In this document: one piece after another, positions 9,168-18,931 of the stretch | Layout: every line of letters starts with the position of its first letter | Position numbering within the stretch: the stretch's first letter is position 1 | Source: Limosilactobacillus fastidiosus | GTDB lineage: Bacteria; Bacillota; Bacilli; Lactobacillales; Lactobacillaceae | Length of the DNA: 64,000 nt | Assembly (NCBI RefSeq): GCF_014145505.1 | Contig: NZ_JACIUZ010000011.1 | Location: 1-64,000, forward strand | Direction: 5' to 3' | The notes under the pieces: model-generated | The model's input: only the letters and a program-made list of their open reading frames with translations | Database searches by the model: none | What the model was told of the DNA's origin: nothing | Translations under genes and position numbers: made by a program

Positions 9168-9245
9168 TTCCTTACCTTCCTCAAATCAATATTTCATATT
9201 ATACACCAGATAACTTTTCCCCATACTATATTTCTATCCGAAAAT

Positions 9246-9282
9246 CAAAAAAACGACATTCCAAAATAGGAACGTCGTTTTT
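9246..9282 (-). terminator. lepA terminator
   Basis: Stem AACGACaTTCC / GGAAcGTCGTT with one internal mismatch and a 6-nt loop, flanked by A7 and T7. It lies at the lepA stop codon. Confidence 0.85.
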
Positions 9283-11124
9283 TTACTTCTCATCTACTTC
9301 TTCATCGGTCTTAAGGACAGCCATAAAGGCTTCTTGCGGAATATCAACTTTTCCCACAGCCTTCATCCGTTTCTTACCACGCTTCTGCTTTTCCAAAAGC
9401 TTGGCCCGCCGATCGGGGTCACCAGTATGGATCCGTGCGGTAACATCCTTCCGGTAAGCCTTAATATTTGTTCTGGCAATGATCTTTGAACCAATTGCTG
9501 CTTGAATTGGAATTTCAAAGTTTTGTCGGGGAATAATCTTCTTTAACTTAGAAGTAATATCCCGTCCTCGCTCCGCTGCAAAGTCCTTATGCGCAATAAA
9601 GCTCAATGCATCAACCTTATCCCCATTTAGGAGGATATCAATCTTCACTAACTTACTTGGCTTGTAATCGTCAATCTCGTAATCAAGTGAAGCATAGCCA
9701 CGAGTCGAACTCTTTAACTTATCGAAAAAATCAAAAATGATTTCGGATAACGGAATATGGTAGATCACGTTTACCCGAGTATCACTTAAATATTCCATTG
9801 TTTCAAAAATCCCACGTTTACGTTGGCAAAGCTCCATTACCGGCCCAACATAATCGTTTGGAACCATAATAGAAGCTTTTACGTAGGGTTCTTTAATATC
9901 CTTAATTGAGGAAGCATCAGGCATTTCTGCTGGGTTTTCAACTTCTTTTGTCGTGCCATCAGCAAGATCGACATGATAAGTAACCGAAGGCGCAGTGGTG
10001 ATCAAATCAAGGTTAAATTCTCGTTCAAGCCGTTCCTGAATAACGTCCATATGTAATAATCCAAGGAACCCACACCGAAATCCAAAGCCAAGTGCTTGTG
10101 AAGATTCAGGTTCAAATGTTAAAGCTGCATCATTTAACTGTAACTTTTCTAACGCATCTCGTAAATCGTTAAACTTTGCGTTATCGGTTGGATAAAGTCC
10201 AGCATAAACCATTGGAGTCATTTGCCGATAACCTTCCAGTGGCTTATCAGTTGGAGTATCCGCATTTGTAACGGTATCACCAACTCGGGTATCCTTAATA
10301 TCCTTGATCGCAGCAGTGATGTAGCCAACATCCCCCGCCATCAAGACATCCCGGGCAAGTGGCTTTGGTGAATTAATTCCAACTTCAGCGACTTCATATT
10401 CAGTTCCACTATTCATTAGACGAATTTTATCGCCCTTTTTAACGGTTCCTTCAAATACGCGAACACTAAGAACAACCCCACGATAATCATCATATTTTGA
10501 ATCAAATATTAAGGCCTTCAAAGGTGCTTTTAAATTACCAGTTGGCGCTGGTACTTTCTGGACAATTTCTTCTAGTACCTTCTCAACACCTAAACCAGTT
10601 TTAGCACTAATATCTAAGGCATCATCGGTATCCAAACCGATTTCATCTTCAATTTGCTTCTTTGTTCCTTCAGGATCAGCCGATGGTAAGTCGATCTTAT
10701 TGATTACTGGTAAAATTTCCAAATCATTATCCAAAGCTAGGTAAACATTTGCCAAGGTCTGCGCTTCGACCCCTTGCGTAGCATCGACTACAAGGATTGC
10801 ACCCTCACAAGCTGCCAAAGAACGGGAAACCTCATAGGAAAAGTCGACGTGCCCTGGCGTATCAATCAAGTGAAAAATATAATCCTGACCATCCTTAGCA
10901 TGATAGGTTAAAGCAACCGCATTTAGCTTAATGGTAATTCCCCGTTCACGTTCAAGGGGCATATCATCAAGAATTTGATCCTTCATCTCTCGCTTACTAA
11001 TTGAGTCTGTCATTTCCAAGATTCGGTCAGCAAGCGTTGATTTCCCGTGATCAATGTGAGCAACAATTGAAAAGTTACGAATGTGCTTTTGCCGTTCTTT
11101 CATTTCATCAAAATCCATTGTCAT
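9283..11124 (-). CDS. lepA: elongation factor 4 (LepA)
   Basis: Ribosome-associated translational GTPase that acts on stalled or mistranslocated ribosomes. 613 residues. The G domain has G1 [10 protein letters not shown]3 DTPGHVDF and G4 NKID. Domains II, III and V resemble EF-G, and the LepA-specific C-terminal domain ends about residue 605 with the basic stretch KRGKKRMK. Two in-frame ATGs (11124 and 11118) compete. Neither has a strong ribosome site, so the start is uncertain by two codons. It lies downstream of dnaJ with its own terminator. Confidence 0.95.
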   Translation of the reverse strand: MTMDFDEMKERQKHIRNFSIVAHIDHGKSTLADRILEMTDSISKREMKDQILDDMPLERERGITIKLNAVALTYHAKDGQDYIFHLIDTPGHVDFSYEVSRSLAACEGAILVVDATQGVEAQTLANVYLALDNDLEILPVINKIDLPSADPEGTKKQIEDEIGLDTDDALDISAKTGLGVEKVLEEIVQKVPAPTGNLKAPLKALIFDSKYDDYRGVVLSVRVFEGTVKKGDKIRLMNSGTEYEVAEVGINSPKPLARDVLMAGDVGYITAAIKDIKDTRVGDTVTNADTPTDKPLEGYRQMTPMVYAGLYPTDNAKFNDLRDALEKLQLNDAALTFEPESSQALGFGFRCGFLGLLHMDVIQERLEREFNLDLITTAPSVTYHVDLADGTTKEVENPAEMPDASSIKDIKEPYVKASIMVPNDYVGPVMELCQRKRGIFETMEYLSDTRVNVIYHIPLSEIIFDFFDKLKSSTRGYASLDYEIDDYKPSKLVKIDILLNGDKVDALSFIAHKDFAAERGRDITSKLKKIIPRQNFEIPIQAAIGSKIIARTNIKAYRKDVTARIHTGDPDRRAKLLEKQKRGKKRMKAVGKVDIPQEAFMAVLKTDEEVDEK

Positions 11125-11223
11125 GAATTAGTTCACTACTTTCTAAACTTGTAAAATAACTAGTACTAGTATACCAAAGACCGTCCTGCCTTGAAAAGTT
11201 AATCAATCAGGACATTAAAATAC

Positions 11224-11269
11224 AATAAGCCAGTAATTTCAGTTAGCCACCGAAAATTACTAGCTTATT
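11224..11269 (-). terminator. terminator behind dnaJ
   Basis: Long stem AATAAGC-AGTAATTT / AAATTACT-GCTTATT with one mismatch. On the minus strand it is followed by GTATTTTAA, a modest T-run. It sits 7 bp after dnaJ. Confidence 0.65.
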
Positions 11270-11275
11270 CTTTGT

Positions 11276-12424
11276 TTATTTATCTTCAAACGCATCTCGG
11301 AGCTTGTCTAAGACAGTCTTCTTAACTCCCTTAACCTCTTCACCACTCGCAGCAGCAAATGCCATCATAGCTTCCTTTTGACGCTTGTTAAGACTCTTCG
11401 GCGTATGAACGTGGACAGTTACATGTTCATCACCGTTACCATTACCGTTTAAATGCGGAACACCCTTCCCCCGAAGACGGAAGTTTGTCTCTGATTGGGT
11501 ACCAGCAGGAATCTTCAAGTTAACGTCACCATGAACGGTCTTTACTTTAACCTCATCACCAAGTGCGGCTTGAGCAAATGAAATATCTTGATCAACATAA
11601 ATTGTCGAACCATCTCGACGGAATTCACGACTTGGGGTTACTCGGAACACAATGTAAAGGTCACCATAAGGACCACCATTTTCGCCAGCATCTCCCTGGT
11701 GTTCCAAGCGCATTTGCTGACCGTCATCAACCCCAGCAGGAACCTTAACTTCCAATTCGTGTCGTTCATGAACATGACCTGTACCGTGACACTTAGTACA
11801 TTGATCTTCTGGCTTAATAATCTTCCCAGTTCCGTGACAGTCAGGACAAGTTGTTTGCGTCTGGATATTGCCAAGTGGCGTCCGTCGTACGGTAAATATT
11901 ACCCCACTACCATGACAACGTGAGCACGTTTCAGGAGACTTACCAGGTTTAGCACCAGTCCCATGACAAACATTACATTGGGCATCCCGTTCATACTTGA
12001 TCGTGGTCGTCTTTCCGAACACAGCATCCATAAAGTCTAGGGTCATTGAATATTGTAAGTCACGACCCTGACGAGGTGCCGTTGGATCAGCCTGACGACG
12101 ACCACCACCACCAAAGAATTGGCTAAAAATATCGCCAAAGTCACCACCAGCAAAATTGCCGTAACCTTGTTGACCACCAAAGCCACCGAAACCACCATCA
12201 GCATTAGGGCCCGCAGAACCAAATTGGTCATATTGAGAACGCTTCTGCGGATCACTCAAAATTTCATGTGCTTTATTAATTTTCTTAAACTTTTCTTCAG
12301 CACCAGGTTCATGGTTAATATCTGGGTGGTATTTTGCGGCTAATTTCCGGTAAGCACGGTTAATTTCTTTTTCCGACGCATCCTTTTTTACACCAAGGAT
12401 GTCGTAATAACTTTCTTCTGCCAT
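11276..12424 (-). CDS. dnaJ: chaperone DnaJ (Hsp40)
   Basis: Co-chaperone that delivers substrates to DnaK and stimulates its ATPase. 382 residues in the canonical order: J domain with HPD (KYHPDIN), Gly/Phe-rich linker (about 70-115), four CxxCxGxG zinc modules ([32 protein letters not shown]) and C-terminal substrate domains. The frame is open to 12439, but GGAGG lies 8 nt before ATG 12424, giving the conserved start [12 protein letters not shown]. It follows dnaK after an intervening hairpin. Confidence 0.96.
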   Translation of the reverse strand: MAEESYYDILGVKKDASEKEINRAYRKLAAKYHPDINHEPGAEEKFKKINKAHEILSDPQKRSQYDQFGSAGPNADGGFGGFGGQQGYGNFAGGDFGDIFSQFFGGGGRRQADPTAPRQGRDLQYSMTLDFMDAVFGKTTTIKYERDAQCNVCHGTGAKPGKSPETCSRCHGSGVIFTVRRTPLGNIQTQTTCPDCHGTGKIIKPEDQCTKCHGTGHVHERHELEVKVPAGVDDGQQMRLEHQGDAGENGGPYGDLYIVFRVTPSREFRRDGSTIYVDQDISFAQAALGDEVKVKTVHGDVNLKIPAGTQSETNFRLRGKGVPHLNGNGNGDEHVTVHVHTPKSLNKRQKEAMMAFAAASGEEVKGVKKTVLDKLRDAFEDK

Positions 12425-12482
12425 ACGGAGATCCTCCATTTTTATTGCTTGTTTAGTTATACCACAGGTAACAAATGAAAGT

Positions 12483-12517
12483 AAAAGCCAAAGTCCTCAT
12501 CCCGGCCTTTGGCTTTT
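12483..12517 (-). terminator. terminator between dnaK and dnaJ
   Basis: Perfect 11-bp stem AAAAGCCAAAG (12483-12493) / CTTTGGCTTTT (12507-12517). It probably lets most transcripts end after dnaK, giving less DnaJ than DnaK. Confidence 0.75.
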
Positions 12518-12545
12518 AACAATTGTTTACTAACGTATCCTAACG

Positions 12546-14417
12546 TTATTTCTTGTCATCTGGAGTAACATCCTTGAAGTCACCATCAACGGTCTTACCA
12601 TCATCGGAACCAGAATTATTGTTATTTCCAGTTGCACCATTGTTACCGGCAGCGCCAGCTTGACCGCCTTGAGCACCTTGAGCTTGTTGATAAAGCTTTA
12701 CACTAAGGTCTTGGATAACCTTATTTAAGGCGTCCTTCTTAGCCTTCATGTCATCTAAGTTGCCGCTTTCTTTAGCCTTCTTCAAGTCGTCACGAGCACT
12801 TTCAGCCTTCTTAATATCTTCTTCAGGAACCTTACCCTTAACTTCCTTTAGAGTCTTATCAACTTGGAAGAGTTCTTGGTCAACCTCGTTCTTTAAGTCA
12901 ACTTCTTCCTTCTTCTTCTTATCGGCTGCGGCGTGTTCTTCAGCATCCTTCTTCATCCGTTCAATTTCTTCATCACTCAAGCCAGAATTAGACTTAATAG
13001 TGATATTTTGCTTCTTGTGGGTTCCTTGATCTTCAGCTGAAACATTAACAATCCCGTTCTTATCGATATCAAAGGTAACCTTGATTTGAGGCACACCACG
13101 AGGAGCAGCCGGAATGTCTGTTAGTTGGAAGTTCCCTAAGGTCTTGTTATCAGCTGCCATTGGACGTTCACCTTGAAGAACGTGAATATCAACGGCTGAT
13201 TGGTTATCAGCAGCAGTTGAGAAGATTTGACTCTTTGATGTTGGAATCGTAGTATTCCGATCAATCAACTTGGTGAAGACACCACCCATGGTTTCAATCC
13301 CAAGTGAAAGTGGAGTAACATCAAGCAAAACAACATCCTTAACATCACCAGTTAGCACACCACCTTGGATAGCAGCTCCAAGAGCAACGGCTTCGTCTGG
13401 GTTGATAGAGTGGTTAGGTTCTTTACCAGTTAATTCCTTAACCATTTCTTGAACAGCTGGAATACGAGTAGAACCACCATTAAGGATAACTTCATCGATA
13501 TCATCAAAAGTCAAGTCAGCGTCTTTTAAAGCGTTGATAACTGGTTGCTTAGTCCGTTCAACCAAGTCATTAGTTAATTGATTAAATTGGGCACGACTCA
13601 AGGTCTTTTCAAGGTGGAGGGGACCATTTTCACCAGCAGAAATGAATGGCAAGCTGATTTGGGCTTCTTGAACACCAGATAAGTCTTTCTTTGCCTTTTC
13701 CGCAGCATCCTTTAACCGTTGAAGAGCCATCTTGTCCTTAGATAAGTCAACACCATTTTCTTCCTTAAAGCCTTCGATTAACCAATCCATAATCTTCTTA
13801 TCGAAGTCATCCCCACCAAGGTGAGTATCACCATTAGTTGAAAGTACTTGGAAAACACCATCCCCTAATTCAAGGATAGAAACATCAAAAGTACCACCAC
13901 CAAGGTCGTAAACCAGAATCTTTTCATCCTTGTCCTTCTTGTCAAGACCATAAGCTAATGATGAAGCAGTTGGTTCATTAATAATCCGCTTAACATCTAA
14001 GCCGGCAATCTTACCAGCATCCTTAGTTGCTTGACGTTGAGCATCATTGAAGTATGCGGGAACAGTAATAACTGCCTTATCAACAGTATCTCCAATGTAA
14101 TCTTCAGCGTACTTCTTCAAGTACTGAAGAATCATTGCAGAAATTTCTTGTGGAGTATACTTCTTACCATCAACTTCAACTGTGTATCCTGCTTCACCCA
14201 TGTGACTCTTGATTGATGAAATGGTGTTAGGGTTAGTAATCGCTTGACGCTTTGCAACTTCACCAACTTGAGTTTCACCATTCTTAAATGAGACAACTGA
14301 TGGAGTTGTCCGACTACCTTCCGGATTTGTAATAATCTTTGGCTCGTTACCTTCCATAACGGCAACGGCGGAGTTAGTAGTACCTAAATCAATACCAATA
14401 ATCTTGTTACTTGCCAT
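12546..14417 (-). CDS. dnaK: chaperone DnaK (Hsp70)
   Basis: ATP-driven folding chaperone, 623 residues. The nucleotide-binding domain opens with [16 protein letters not shown] and has the phosphate-2 loop [13 protein letters not shown] (about 170). The linker [14 protein letters not shown] (about 360) leads into the substrate-binding domain and helical lid. The tail is Gly/Asn/Gln-rich and ends in acidic DDKK. Shares the HrcA/CIRCE-controlled transcript with grpE upstream (21-nt gap). Confidence 0.97.
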   Translation of the reverse strand: MASNKIIGIDLGTTNSAVAVMEGNEPKIITNPEGSRTTPSVVSFKNGETQVGEVAKRQAITNPNTISSIKSHMGEAGYTVEVDGKKYTPQEISAMILQYLKKYAEDYIGDTVDKAVITVPAYFNDAQRQATKDAGKIAGLDVKRIINEPTASSLAYGLDKKDKDEKILVYDLGGGTFDVSILELGDGVFQVLSTNGDTHLGGDDFDKKIMDWLIEGFKEENGVDLSKDKMALQRLKDAAEKAKKDLSGVQEAQISLPFISAGENGPLHLEKTLSRAQFNQLTNDLVERTKQPVINALKDADLTFDDIDEVILNGGSTRIPAVQEMVKELTGKEPNHSINPDEAVALGAAIQGGVLTGDVKDVVLLDVTPLSLGIETMGGVFTKLIDRNTTIPTSKSQIFSTAADNQSAVDIHVLQGERPMAADNKTLGNFQLTDIPAAPRGVPQIKVTFDIDKNGIVNVSAEDQGTHKKQNITIKSNSGLSDEEIERMKKDAEEHAAADKKKKEEVDLKNEVDQELFQVDKTLKEVKGKVPEEDIKKAESARDDLKKAKESGNLDDMKAKKDALNKVIQDLSVKLYQQAQGAQGGQAGAAGNNGATGNNNNSGSDDGKTVDGDFKDVTPDDKK

Positions 14418-14438
14418 TGTTTATTCCCTCTCTTATTT

Positions 14439-15011
14439 TTATTGTGCAACTACAACCATTGCGGGACGAAGAACCCGGTCCTTTAATTGATAACCGGCCT
14501 GCAACACTTTAACTACTGTTTCAGCCTTCTGATCACCTTCAACCGGAACAGTTTGCACTGCCTGGTGGAGGGTCGGATCAAACGGCTTACCGTCGGCCTC
14601 AATTTCCGTAATTCCATGATCCTTTAACGCGCTAATTAAGTGATCATGAACCATTTGGATCCCCTTCTTTAGTTGTTGACCATTTTCATCATGAACTTCA
14701 ATTGTCAACGCCCGCTTAAGGTTATCTAAAACTGGTAAAATAGATTTTGCCAAATCTTGACCATCGTACTTTAATAACTGAGCACGTTCCTTTTTAAAGT
14801 GAGCATTCATATTTTGAATCTCTGCTTCAGCGCGTAAGTACTGGTCATCCTTATCACTTAATTGCTGTTGTAGATCTTTAACTTGATCTTTTAACTTGGT
14901 TACTTGACTTTGTAACTCTTTAGCATCAAGTTTACCATTCTTTTCAGGAGCAGCACTCTTAGATGCTTGCTTTTCATTCTTACTTTGTTTTGCAGCTTTG
15001 TCTTCTGCCAA
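14439..15011 (-). CDS. grpE: nucleotide exchange factor GrpE
   Basis: 190 residues. A lysine-rich disordered start, a long coiled coil (about 30-95, [19 protein letters not shown]) and a C-terminal beta domain with the family signature [20 protein letters not shown]. It releases ADP from DnaK. The start codon is TTG, with GGAGG 8 nt upstream. Lies 12 nt after hrcA and before dnaK. Confidence 0.95.
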   Translation of the reverse strand: MAEDKAAKQSKNEKQASKSAAPEKNGKLDAKELQSQVTKLKDQVKDLQQQLSDKDDQYLRAEAEIQNMNAHFKKERAQLLKYDGQDLAKSILPVLDNLKRALTIEVHDENGQQLKKGIQMVHDHLISALKDHGITEIEADGKPFDPTLHQAVQTVPVEGDQKAETVVKVLQAGYQLKDRVLRPAMVVVAQ

Positions 15012-15023
15012 TCGACTCGCCTC

Positions 15024-16073
15024 CTATGAATCGTAATAGTGACGGTAAAAGTCCAAAAGTCGCTTTGCAAGTTCCTGACGGAATGCGTTCACTAACCCAA
15101 TTGTCCGTGAATAAGGCATCCGTGTAGGACCTAGCACCGCAATAATTCCCTTACCATATTGGTCAACATCATAGGTTGCCGTGATCAAACTATAGTTATC
15201 CAAGGCCTTCTCCTTAGAAATTTCAGAACCAATCTTAACATTTACCTTATCATCAGAAACGTTTGAATCTAGTAAGTGCGATAATTGATCGTTGTGATCA
15301 AGTAGACTATACAATGTTTGCAAGTCTACAGCATCATGTTTTTCTGAGAAATCTAATAGGTTTAACCGGCCGCCAACAAAGAATTGTTCACGTGCTGCCC
15401 TTGATACGACACTATCAAAAAGATCCAAGAAGCCATCCGCACTTTGCATGTAGTTCATTACCCGAAGTGGAATATCATCATTCAACCGTTTCATTACATC
15501 AGCTAATGGCTGTCCAACTAACTGATCATTAATCATGCGGATAACTGCTTGAAATGCATCAGTATCATAATTTCGTGGTAACGTAAATGCTTGACTTTCA
15601 ACATCCCCACTATCGGTAACCAGAATAGCAATAACTTTCCGATTACCTAACGTGACAACACGAAACCCACTTAAACGGACATCTGCCTGTTCAGGTTTTA
15701 AAGTAAAAGCAGTGTAGGAAGTAAGATCGGATAAAATATCAGCCGAGTGCGAAATGATTTCATCGATCTTTTGAAAACTGGTTCCTAACGAATTTTGAAT
15801 TACCACTAAATCATTGTTAGTAATTGCTTCCGAATCGAGCAAGTGATCAACATAATAACGGTAACCCTTTTTTGACGGCACCCGTCCAGAAGATGAATGC
15901 TCCTTAGCAACAAAGCCACTATCTTCAAGAACACTCATCTCGTTACGAACTGTAGCTGGACTAACCTTAAATGGCAATTTCTCAGCTAAGTGTTTCGAAC
16001 CAACGGGTTGACCGGTTGAGGTATATTGACGTACAATCGCTTGCAGGATCTTGTTTTGACGCTGTGTTAGCAT
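15024..16073 (-). CDS. hrcA: heat-inducible transcription repressor HrcA
   Basis: Represses the chaperone operon by binding CIRCE. 349 residues: N-terminal winged helix (MLTQRQNKILQAIVRQYTST, with SPATVRNEMSVLEDSGFV as recognition part) and a long ligand/dimer domain containing GPTRMPYSR near the end. A longer frame starts with GTG at 16097, but that codon lies inside the CIRCE operator. AAGGGGAAGTGA precedes ATG 16073. First gene of hrcA-grpE-dnaK-dnaJ. Confidence 0.95.
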   Translation of the reverse strand: MLTQRQNKILQAIVRQYTSTGQPVGSKHLAEKLPFKVSPATVRNEMSVLEDSGFVAKEHSSSGRVPSKKGYRYYVDHLLDSEAITNNDLVVIQNSLGTSFQKIDEIISHSADILSDLTSYTAFTLKPEQADVRLSGFRVVTLGNRKVIAILVTDSGDVESQAFTLPRNYDTDAFQAVIRMINDQLVGQPLADVMKRLNDDIPLRVMNYMQSADGFLDLFDSVVSRAAREQFFVGGRLNLLDFSEKHDAVDLQTLYSLLDHNDQLSHLLDSNVSDDKVNVKIGSEISKEKALDNYSLITATYDVDQYGKGIIAVLGPTRMPYSRTIGLVNAFRQELAKRLLDFYRHYYDS

Positions 16074-16090
16074 TTTTATCACTTCCCCTT

Positions 16091-16117
16091 TTAGCACTCT
16101 ATAGGGTTAAGTGCTAA
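16091..16117. promoter_or_regulatory. CIRCE operator
   Basis: TTAGCACTC - 9 bp - AAGTGCTAA, matching the CIRCE consensus TTAGCACTC-N9-GAGTGCTAA with one change (A for G) in the right arm. It lies between the hrcA promoter and hrcA start and should bind HrcA. Confidence 0.95.
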
Positions 16118-16127
16118 ACACATGTAT

Positions 16128-16156
16128 AATATACCAATCTGGTAAGTAAAAGTCAA
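16128..16156 (-). promoter_or_regulatory. sigma-A promoter of the hrcA operon
   Basis: Minus strand: -35 TTGACT (16156-16151), 17-bp spacer, -10 TATATT (16133-16128). Transcription would start about 7-10 bp further on, just before the CIRCE element. Confidence 0.85.
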
Positions 16157-16188
16157 GAAACGTCAAATGAAAATTTAGGAGTTTTTGA

Positions 16189-16560
16189 ATGAAGCATAAA
16201 AAGCAACGATATATTCAACCAAGTGGTCCTGAAGACGCCATGCGGATTATTCAGAAGCTCTTTAACAGTTACCGGAATGCTCCGTTAACTAAAGAGCTCT
16301 TAGATTATCATAATAATCTAATTAGTCGCCTTCAATCAGACATTCGCGAAGCAGCAGTTAAAAGCAATAACAAACATCTGCTCAAGCAGCTTGATGAGAT
16401 GACCGATATCCTACGACGGTGGGTTTCAATTCGACTATCGAACCGACCATTTAACGCAAAAATGCGTCACTTTAAGTTAGTTTCAGATGGTCGGATAAAG
16501 TTTAAGCGACATGTTCATAAAATTAATCAAACTGGTGATCACCGTTCAAGTCACCATTAA
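16189..16560 (+). CDS. conserved small basic protein of unknown function
   Basis: 123 residues, strongly basic and mostly alpha-helical, with helices about 16-31, 34-50, 52-66 and 67-82, then a basic tail rich in Lys, Arg and His. A clear AGGAG lies 7 nt before the ATG. It is divergent from hrcA, and its upstream region contains CIRCE and a plus-strand TATAAT (16125-16130), so heat-shock control is possible. The four-helix pattern loosely recalls small bacteriocin-immunity proteins, but no diagnostic motif is seen. No function assigned. Confidence 0.75.
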   Translation: MKHKKQRYIQPSGPEDAMRIIQKLFNSYRNAPLTKELLDYHNNLISRLQSDIREAAVKSNNKHLLKQLDEMTDILRRWVSIRLSNRPFNAKMRHFKLVSDGRIKFKRHVHKINQTGDHRSSHH

Positions 16561-16562
16561 TA

Positions 16563-16617
16563 AAATAGGGTTCCAAAGCTCGGAAAAATCCGAATTGGGG
16601 AATCCTATTTTTTATAT
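16563..16617. terminator. bidirectional terminator between the 16189 gene and ribF
   Basis: Outer stem AAAATAGGGTTCC / GGAATCCTATTTT and a small inner stem CGGA/TCCG. T-runs on both sides serve the two convergent genes. Confidence 0.85.
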
Positions 16618-17577
16618 TAAAGAAAAGTTTTTAGTTGCTGTCTTCTTAAGGTACTTGCGTGATACTTGTTCATCATGGTTCATCTGAGCAACCAAGTCAT
16701 CAGCACTATTAAACTTTACCTCACCACGTTGATAGTAAAGCCAACGTACTAGTACTTCTTCGCCATAGACCAATTGGTTAAAATCAAAGAGAAAAATTTC
16801 AACTGTAAGTTTATTTTGATCGCCAAAAGTAATATTATGGCCAACACTTGCCATTCCACCATACCACTTTGAACCGATTTTTACCTGTACCGTATATACA
16901 CCAATTCCTGGAAGACGCTCAGTCTCTGGCGTTTCAACATTAATCGTTGGGAAGCCTAAAGTTCTTCCTCGAGCTAAGCCATGTACAACAATTCCTGTTG
17001 TCATATAACGATATCCGAGCATCCGGTTAGCTTCTTCGACATCGCCGTCGTCAATTACCTTGCGAATGCTTCTTGAACCAATCTTTCGTTTATCTTTACC
17101 GGTAAATTTAGGAACAGTTACCACATTAAAACGCCCCTTTGCATATTCAGGTAATTTTCCCATAGTGGCAACCGTTGCTTTACCATAAGTATGATCAAAC
17201 CCTGCTACAACTGTACTAGCATGAAAGCCGATCAAATATTGGTCAACAAATTCCTGAGGTGAAAGACTAGCAAAAGCAGAAGTAAAGCTAACAAGATATA
17301 CTAAGTCAACACCAAGCTGTCTAAATAAAGATAATTTTCGGGTGGTTGTTGACAAGTATTTGAAACCACCGGAATACTGTCGATAAACAATTCCAGGAGC
17401 GTGGTCATAAGTTAAAACCGCTAAAGGAAGGCCTTCTTTATTAGCAATTCTTTGGGCAGTTTTAATTACTTGCTGGTGACCACGGTGAACGCCATCAAAA
17501 AATCCCATTGCCAAAACTACTTGTCCTGTAGGAACTAACTCTTTTTGCAATGGGTGGTGGATTTTTACAACTTCCAC
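16612..17577 (-). CDS. ribF: bifunctional riboflavin kinase / FAD synthetase
   Basis: Makes FMN from riboflavin and FAD from FMN. 321 residues. N-terminal FAD synthetase (about 1-185) has the nucleotidyltransferase motif GFFDGVHRGHQ and the late KIGSRSIRK (ISSTxxR equivalent). C-terminal flavokinase (about 190-310) has GRTLGFPTINVE. The start codon is GTG with GGAGG 8 nt before. Lies 14 nt after truB, a common pairing. No FMN riboswitch is visible upstream. Confidence 0.95.
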   Translation of the reverse strand: MEVVKIHHPLQKELVPTGQVVLAMGFFDGVHRGHQQVIKTAQRIANKEGLPLAVLTYDHAPGIVYRQYSGGFKYLSTTTRKLSLFRQLGVDLVYLVSFTSAFASLSPQEFVDQYLIGFHASTVVAGFDHTYGKATVATMGKLPEYAKGRFNVVTVPKFTGKDKRKIGSRSIRKVIDDGDVEEANRMLGYRYMTTGIVVHGLARGRTLGFPTINVETPETERLPGIGVYTVQVKIGSKWYGGMASVGHNITFGDQNKLTVEIFLFDFNQLVYGEEVLVRWLYYQRGEVKFNSADDLVAQMNHDEQVSRKYLKKTATKNFSLI

Positions 17578-17591
17578 TAGTCCTTCCTCCT

Positions 17592-18491
17592 TTATTTTAC
17601 TGAGAACATTTTGGTTGGTTTATACCCTTGAGAAGTTAAATGATACAACGCCTTAGTTGAACCATTATATTTCAAAGCAACTTCATTAGCAGTCGTTGAC
17701 AATTCATTCTTTTTCAACCACCCACCATGTTGAACAACCTGCCATTGATTTTCGGTTAATTCCACTGATGGATACTCTTTCAAGGCATAGTCGAGTGGAT
17801 AAAGGTGCCGATCAATCGTCTGGTGAGCAACTGCGTCTTGGACATCACTTAAACTCATAGTTTGATCAAGCGTAAAGCCACCACTTTCTAATCGAGTTAA
17901 CCATTTCATTGTACCGGGATAGCCAAGTCCACGGGCCAAATCAGCAACCAACGTCCTGATGTAAGTTCCCTTACTACATTTCACCTTAAAGTAAACATGT
18001 TGCTCTTGAGCCTTATCATCATACTCATTCCGACACATTACAAATTTACTAATCACAGCTTTTCTGTGAGGACGCTCAACCGTTTCGCCCGCACGAGCAT
18101 ATTCATAAAGACGTTTCCCATTAACCTTTACAGCTGAATACATGGGAGGAATTTGGATAATCTCTCCCGTCATTTTCTCCATGGCTGCCGTAACTTTTTC
18201 ATCACTAATCGATGTCGTGACTGGTTTAGTTTCTACCACTTCACCATCAAAATCTTCAGTTGTCGTTGCTTTACCAATTACCAATTCACCCTGGTATTCT
18301 TTTCCAGACTGCATCAGGTATTCTACTACTTTAGTCGCATTTCCCACACAGATCGGCAAAACACCATCAACTGAGGGATCCAATGTTCCAGAATGACCAA
18401 TTTTTTTAGTTTTTAAAATCCGTCTTAATCGACTTACGCAATCAAAACTTGTCATTCCTCGTTCTTTGTATAAAGGAATAATTCCGTCCAT
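17592..18491 (-). CDS. truB: tRNA pseudouridine(55) synthase TruB
   Basis: Converts U55 of tRNAs to pseudouridine. 299 residues. The catalytic aspartate is in GHSGTLDPSVDGVL (Asp38). GII.LYKERGMTSFD at the N-terminus and GTYIRTLVADLARGLG (about 180) are family motifs. The C-terminal extension (about 230-299) is PUA-like and shorter than in enterics. GGAG lies 9 nt before the ATG. It is separated from rbfA by a terminator hairpin but probably still receives read-through. Confidence 0.95.
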   Translation of the reverse strand: MDGIIPLYKERGMTSFDCVSRLRRILKTKKIGHSGTLDPSVDGVLPICVGNATKVVEYLMQSGKEYQGELVIGKATTTEDFDGEVVETKPVTTSISDEKVTAAMEKMTGEIIQIPPMYSAVKVNGKRLYEYARAGETVERPHRKAVISKFVMCRNEYDDKAQEQHVYFKVKCSKGTYIRTLVADLARGLGYPGTMKWLTRLESGGFTLDQTMSLSDVQDAVAHQTIDRHLYPLDYALKEYPSVELTENQWQVVQHGGWLKKNELSTTANEVALKYNGSTKALYHLTSQGYKPTKMFSVK

Positions 18492-18506
18492 CTACTCTCA
18501 CTCCAT

Positions 18507-18542
18507 AAAAAACGGGCCAAGAGTGGTTCCTCCCAGCCCGTT
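18507..18542 (-). terminator. terminator between rbfA and truB
   Basis: Stem AACGGGC (18542-18536) / GCCCGTT (18517-18511), extended by a second wobble-rich stem, followed on the minus strand by TTTTTT. It marks the end of the rimP-rbfA transcript; truB-ribF may depend on partial read-through. Confidence 0.8.
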
Positions 18543-18549
18543 CATTTAA

Positions 18550-18915
18550 TTACTTATCTTGTTCTTGCTGGTGAAGCTTGTTGATCAATTGATCAATTCG
18601 ACTTCCATAAGCAATTGACTTGTCTCGTTCAAATTTAATTTCGGGTGTCTTAAAGATGTTTAACCGTGCACCTAATTCACTCCGAATCAAGCCCGTTGCC
18701 TTGTCTAACCCGGCTTGAACCTTTTCCATATCAGAAGCCTTATCAGACAAGATGCTGTAGTAAATAGTTGCCTGTTGAAGATCACCGGTAACATCTACCC
18801 CAGTAATGGTTACCCCTTGTACACGAGGATCACGAACCCGTTTCAAAAGAATTTCGTCAACGTCTCGTTGAATTTCTTGAGATAACCGATCAACACGATA
18901 TTGTTTATTAGGCAT
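18550..18915 (-). CDS. rbfA: 30S ribosome-binding factor RbfA
   Basis: Late 30S maturation factor that binds near the 16S 5' end helix. 121 residues with the KH-like fold; visible blocks are YRVDRLSQEIQRDVDEIL, RVQGVTITGVDVTGDLQQA and LGARLNIFKTPEIKFERD. The longer GTG start at 18924 overlaps the Shine-Dalgarno GAGGTGA, so ATG 18915 is preferred. Follows infB by 16 nt. Confidence 0.93.
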   Translation of the reverse strand: MPNKQYRVDRLSQEIQRDVDEILLKRVRDPRVQGVTITGVDVTGDLQQATIYYSILSDKASDMEKVQAGLDKATGLIRSELGARLNIFKTPEIKFERDKSIAYGSRIDQLINKLHQQEQDK

Positions 18916-18931
18916 TTTATTCACCTCGGTT

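Noticed and set aside
11563-14216. Long plus-strand frames opposite dnaJ and dnaK
   Set aside because: They are antisense reflections of strongly conserved chaperone genes, with no ribosome sites or family motifs.
16578-17600. FMN riboswitch for ribF
   Set aside because: The gene lies 14 nt behind truB with no room for the aptamer and no matching motifs.
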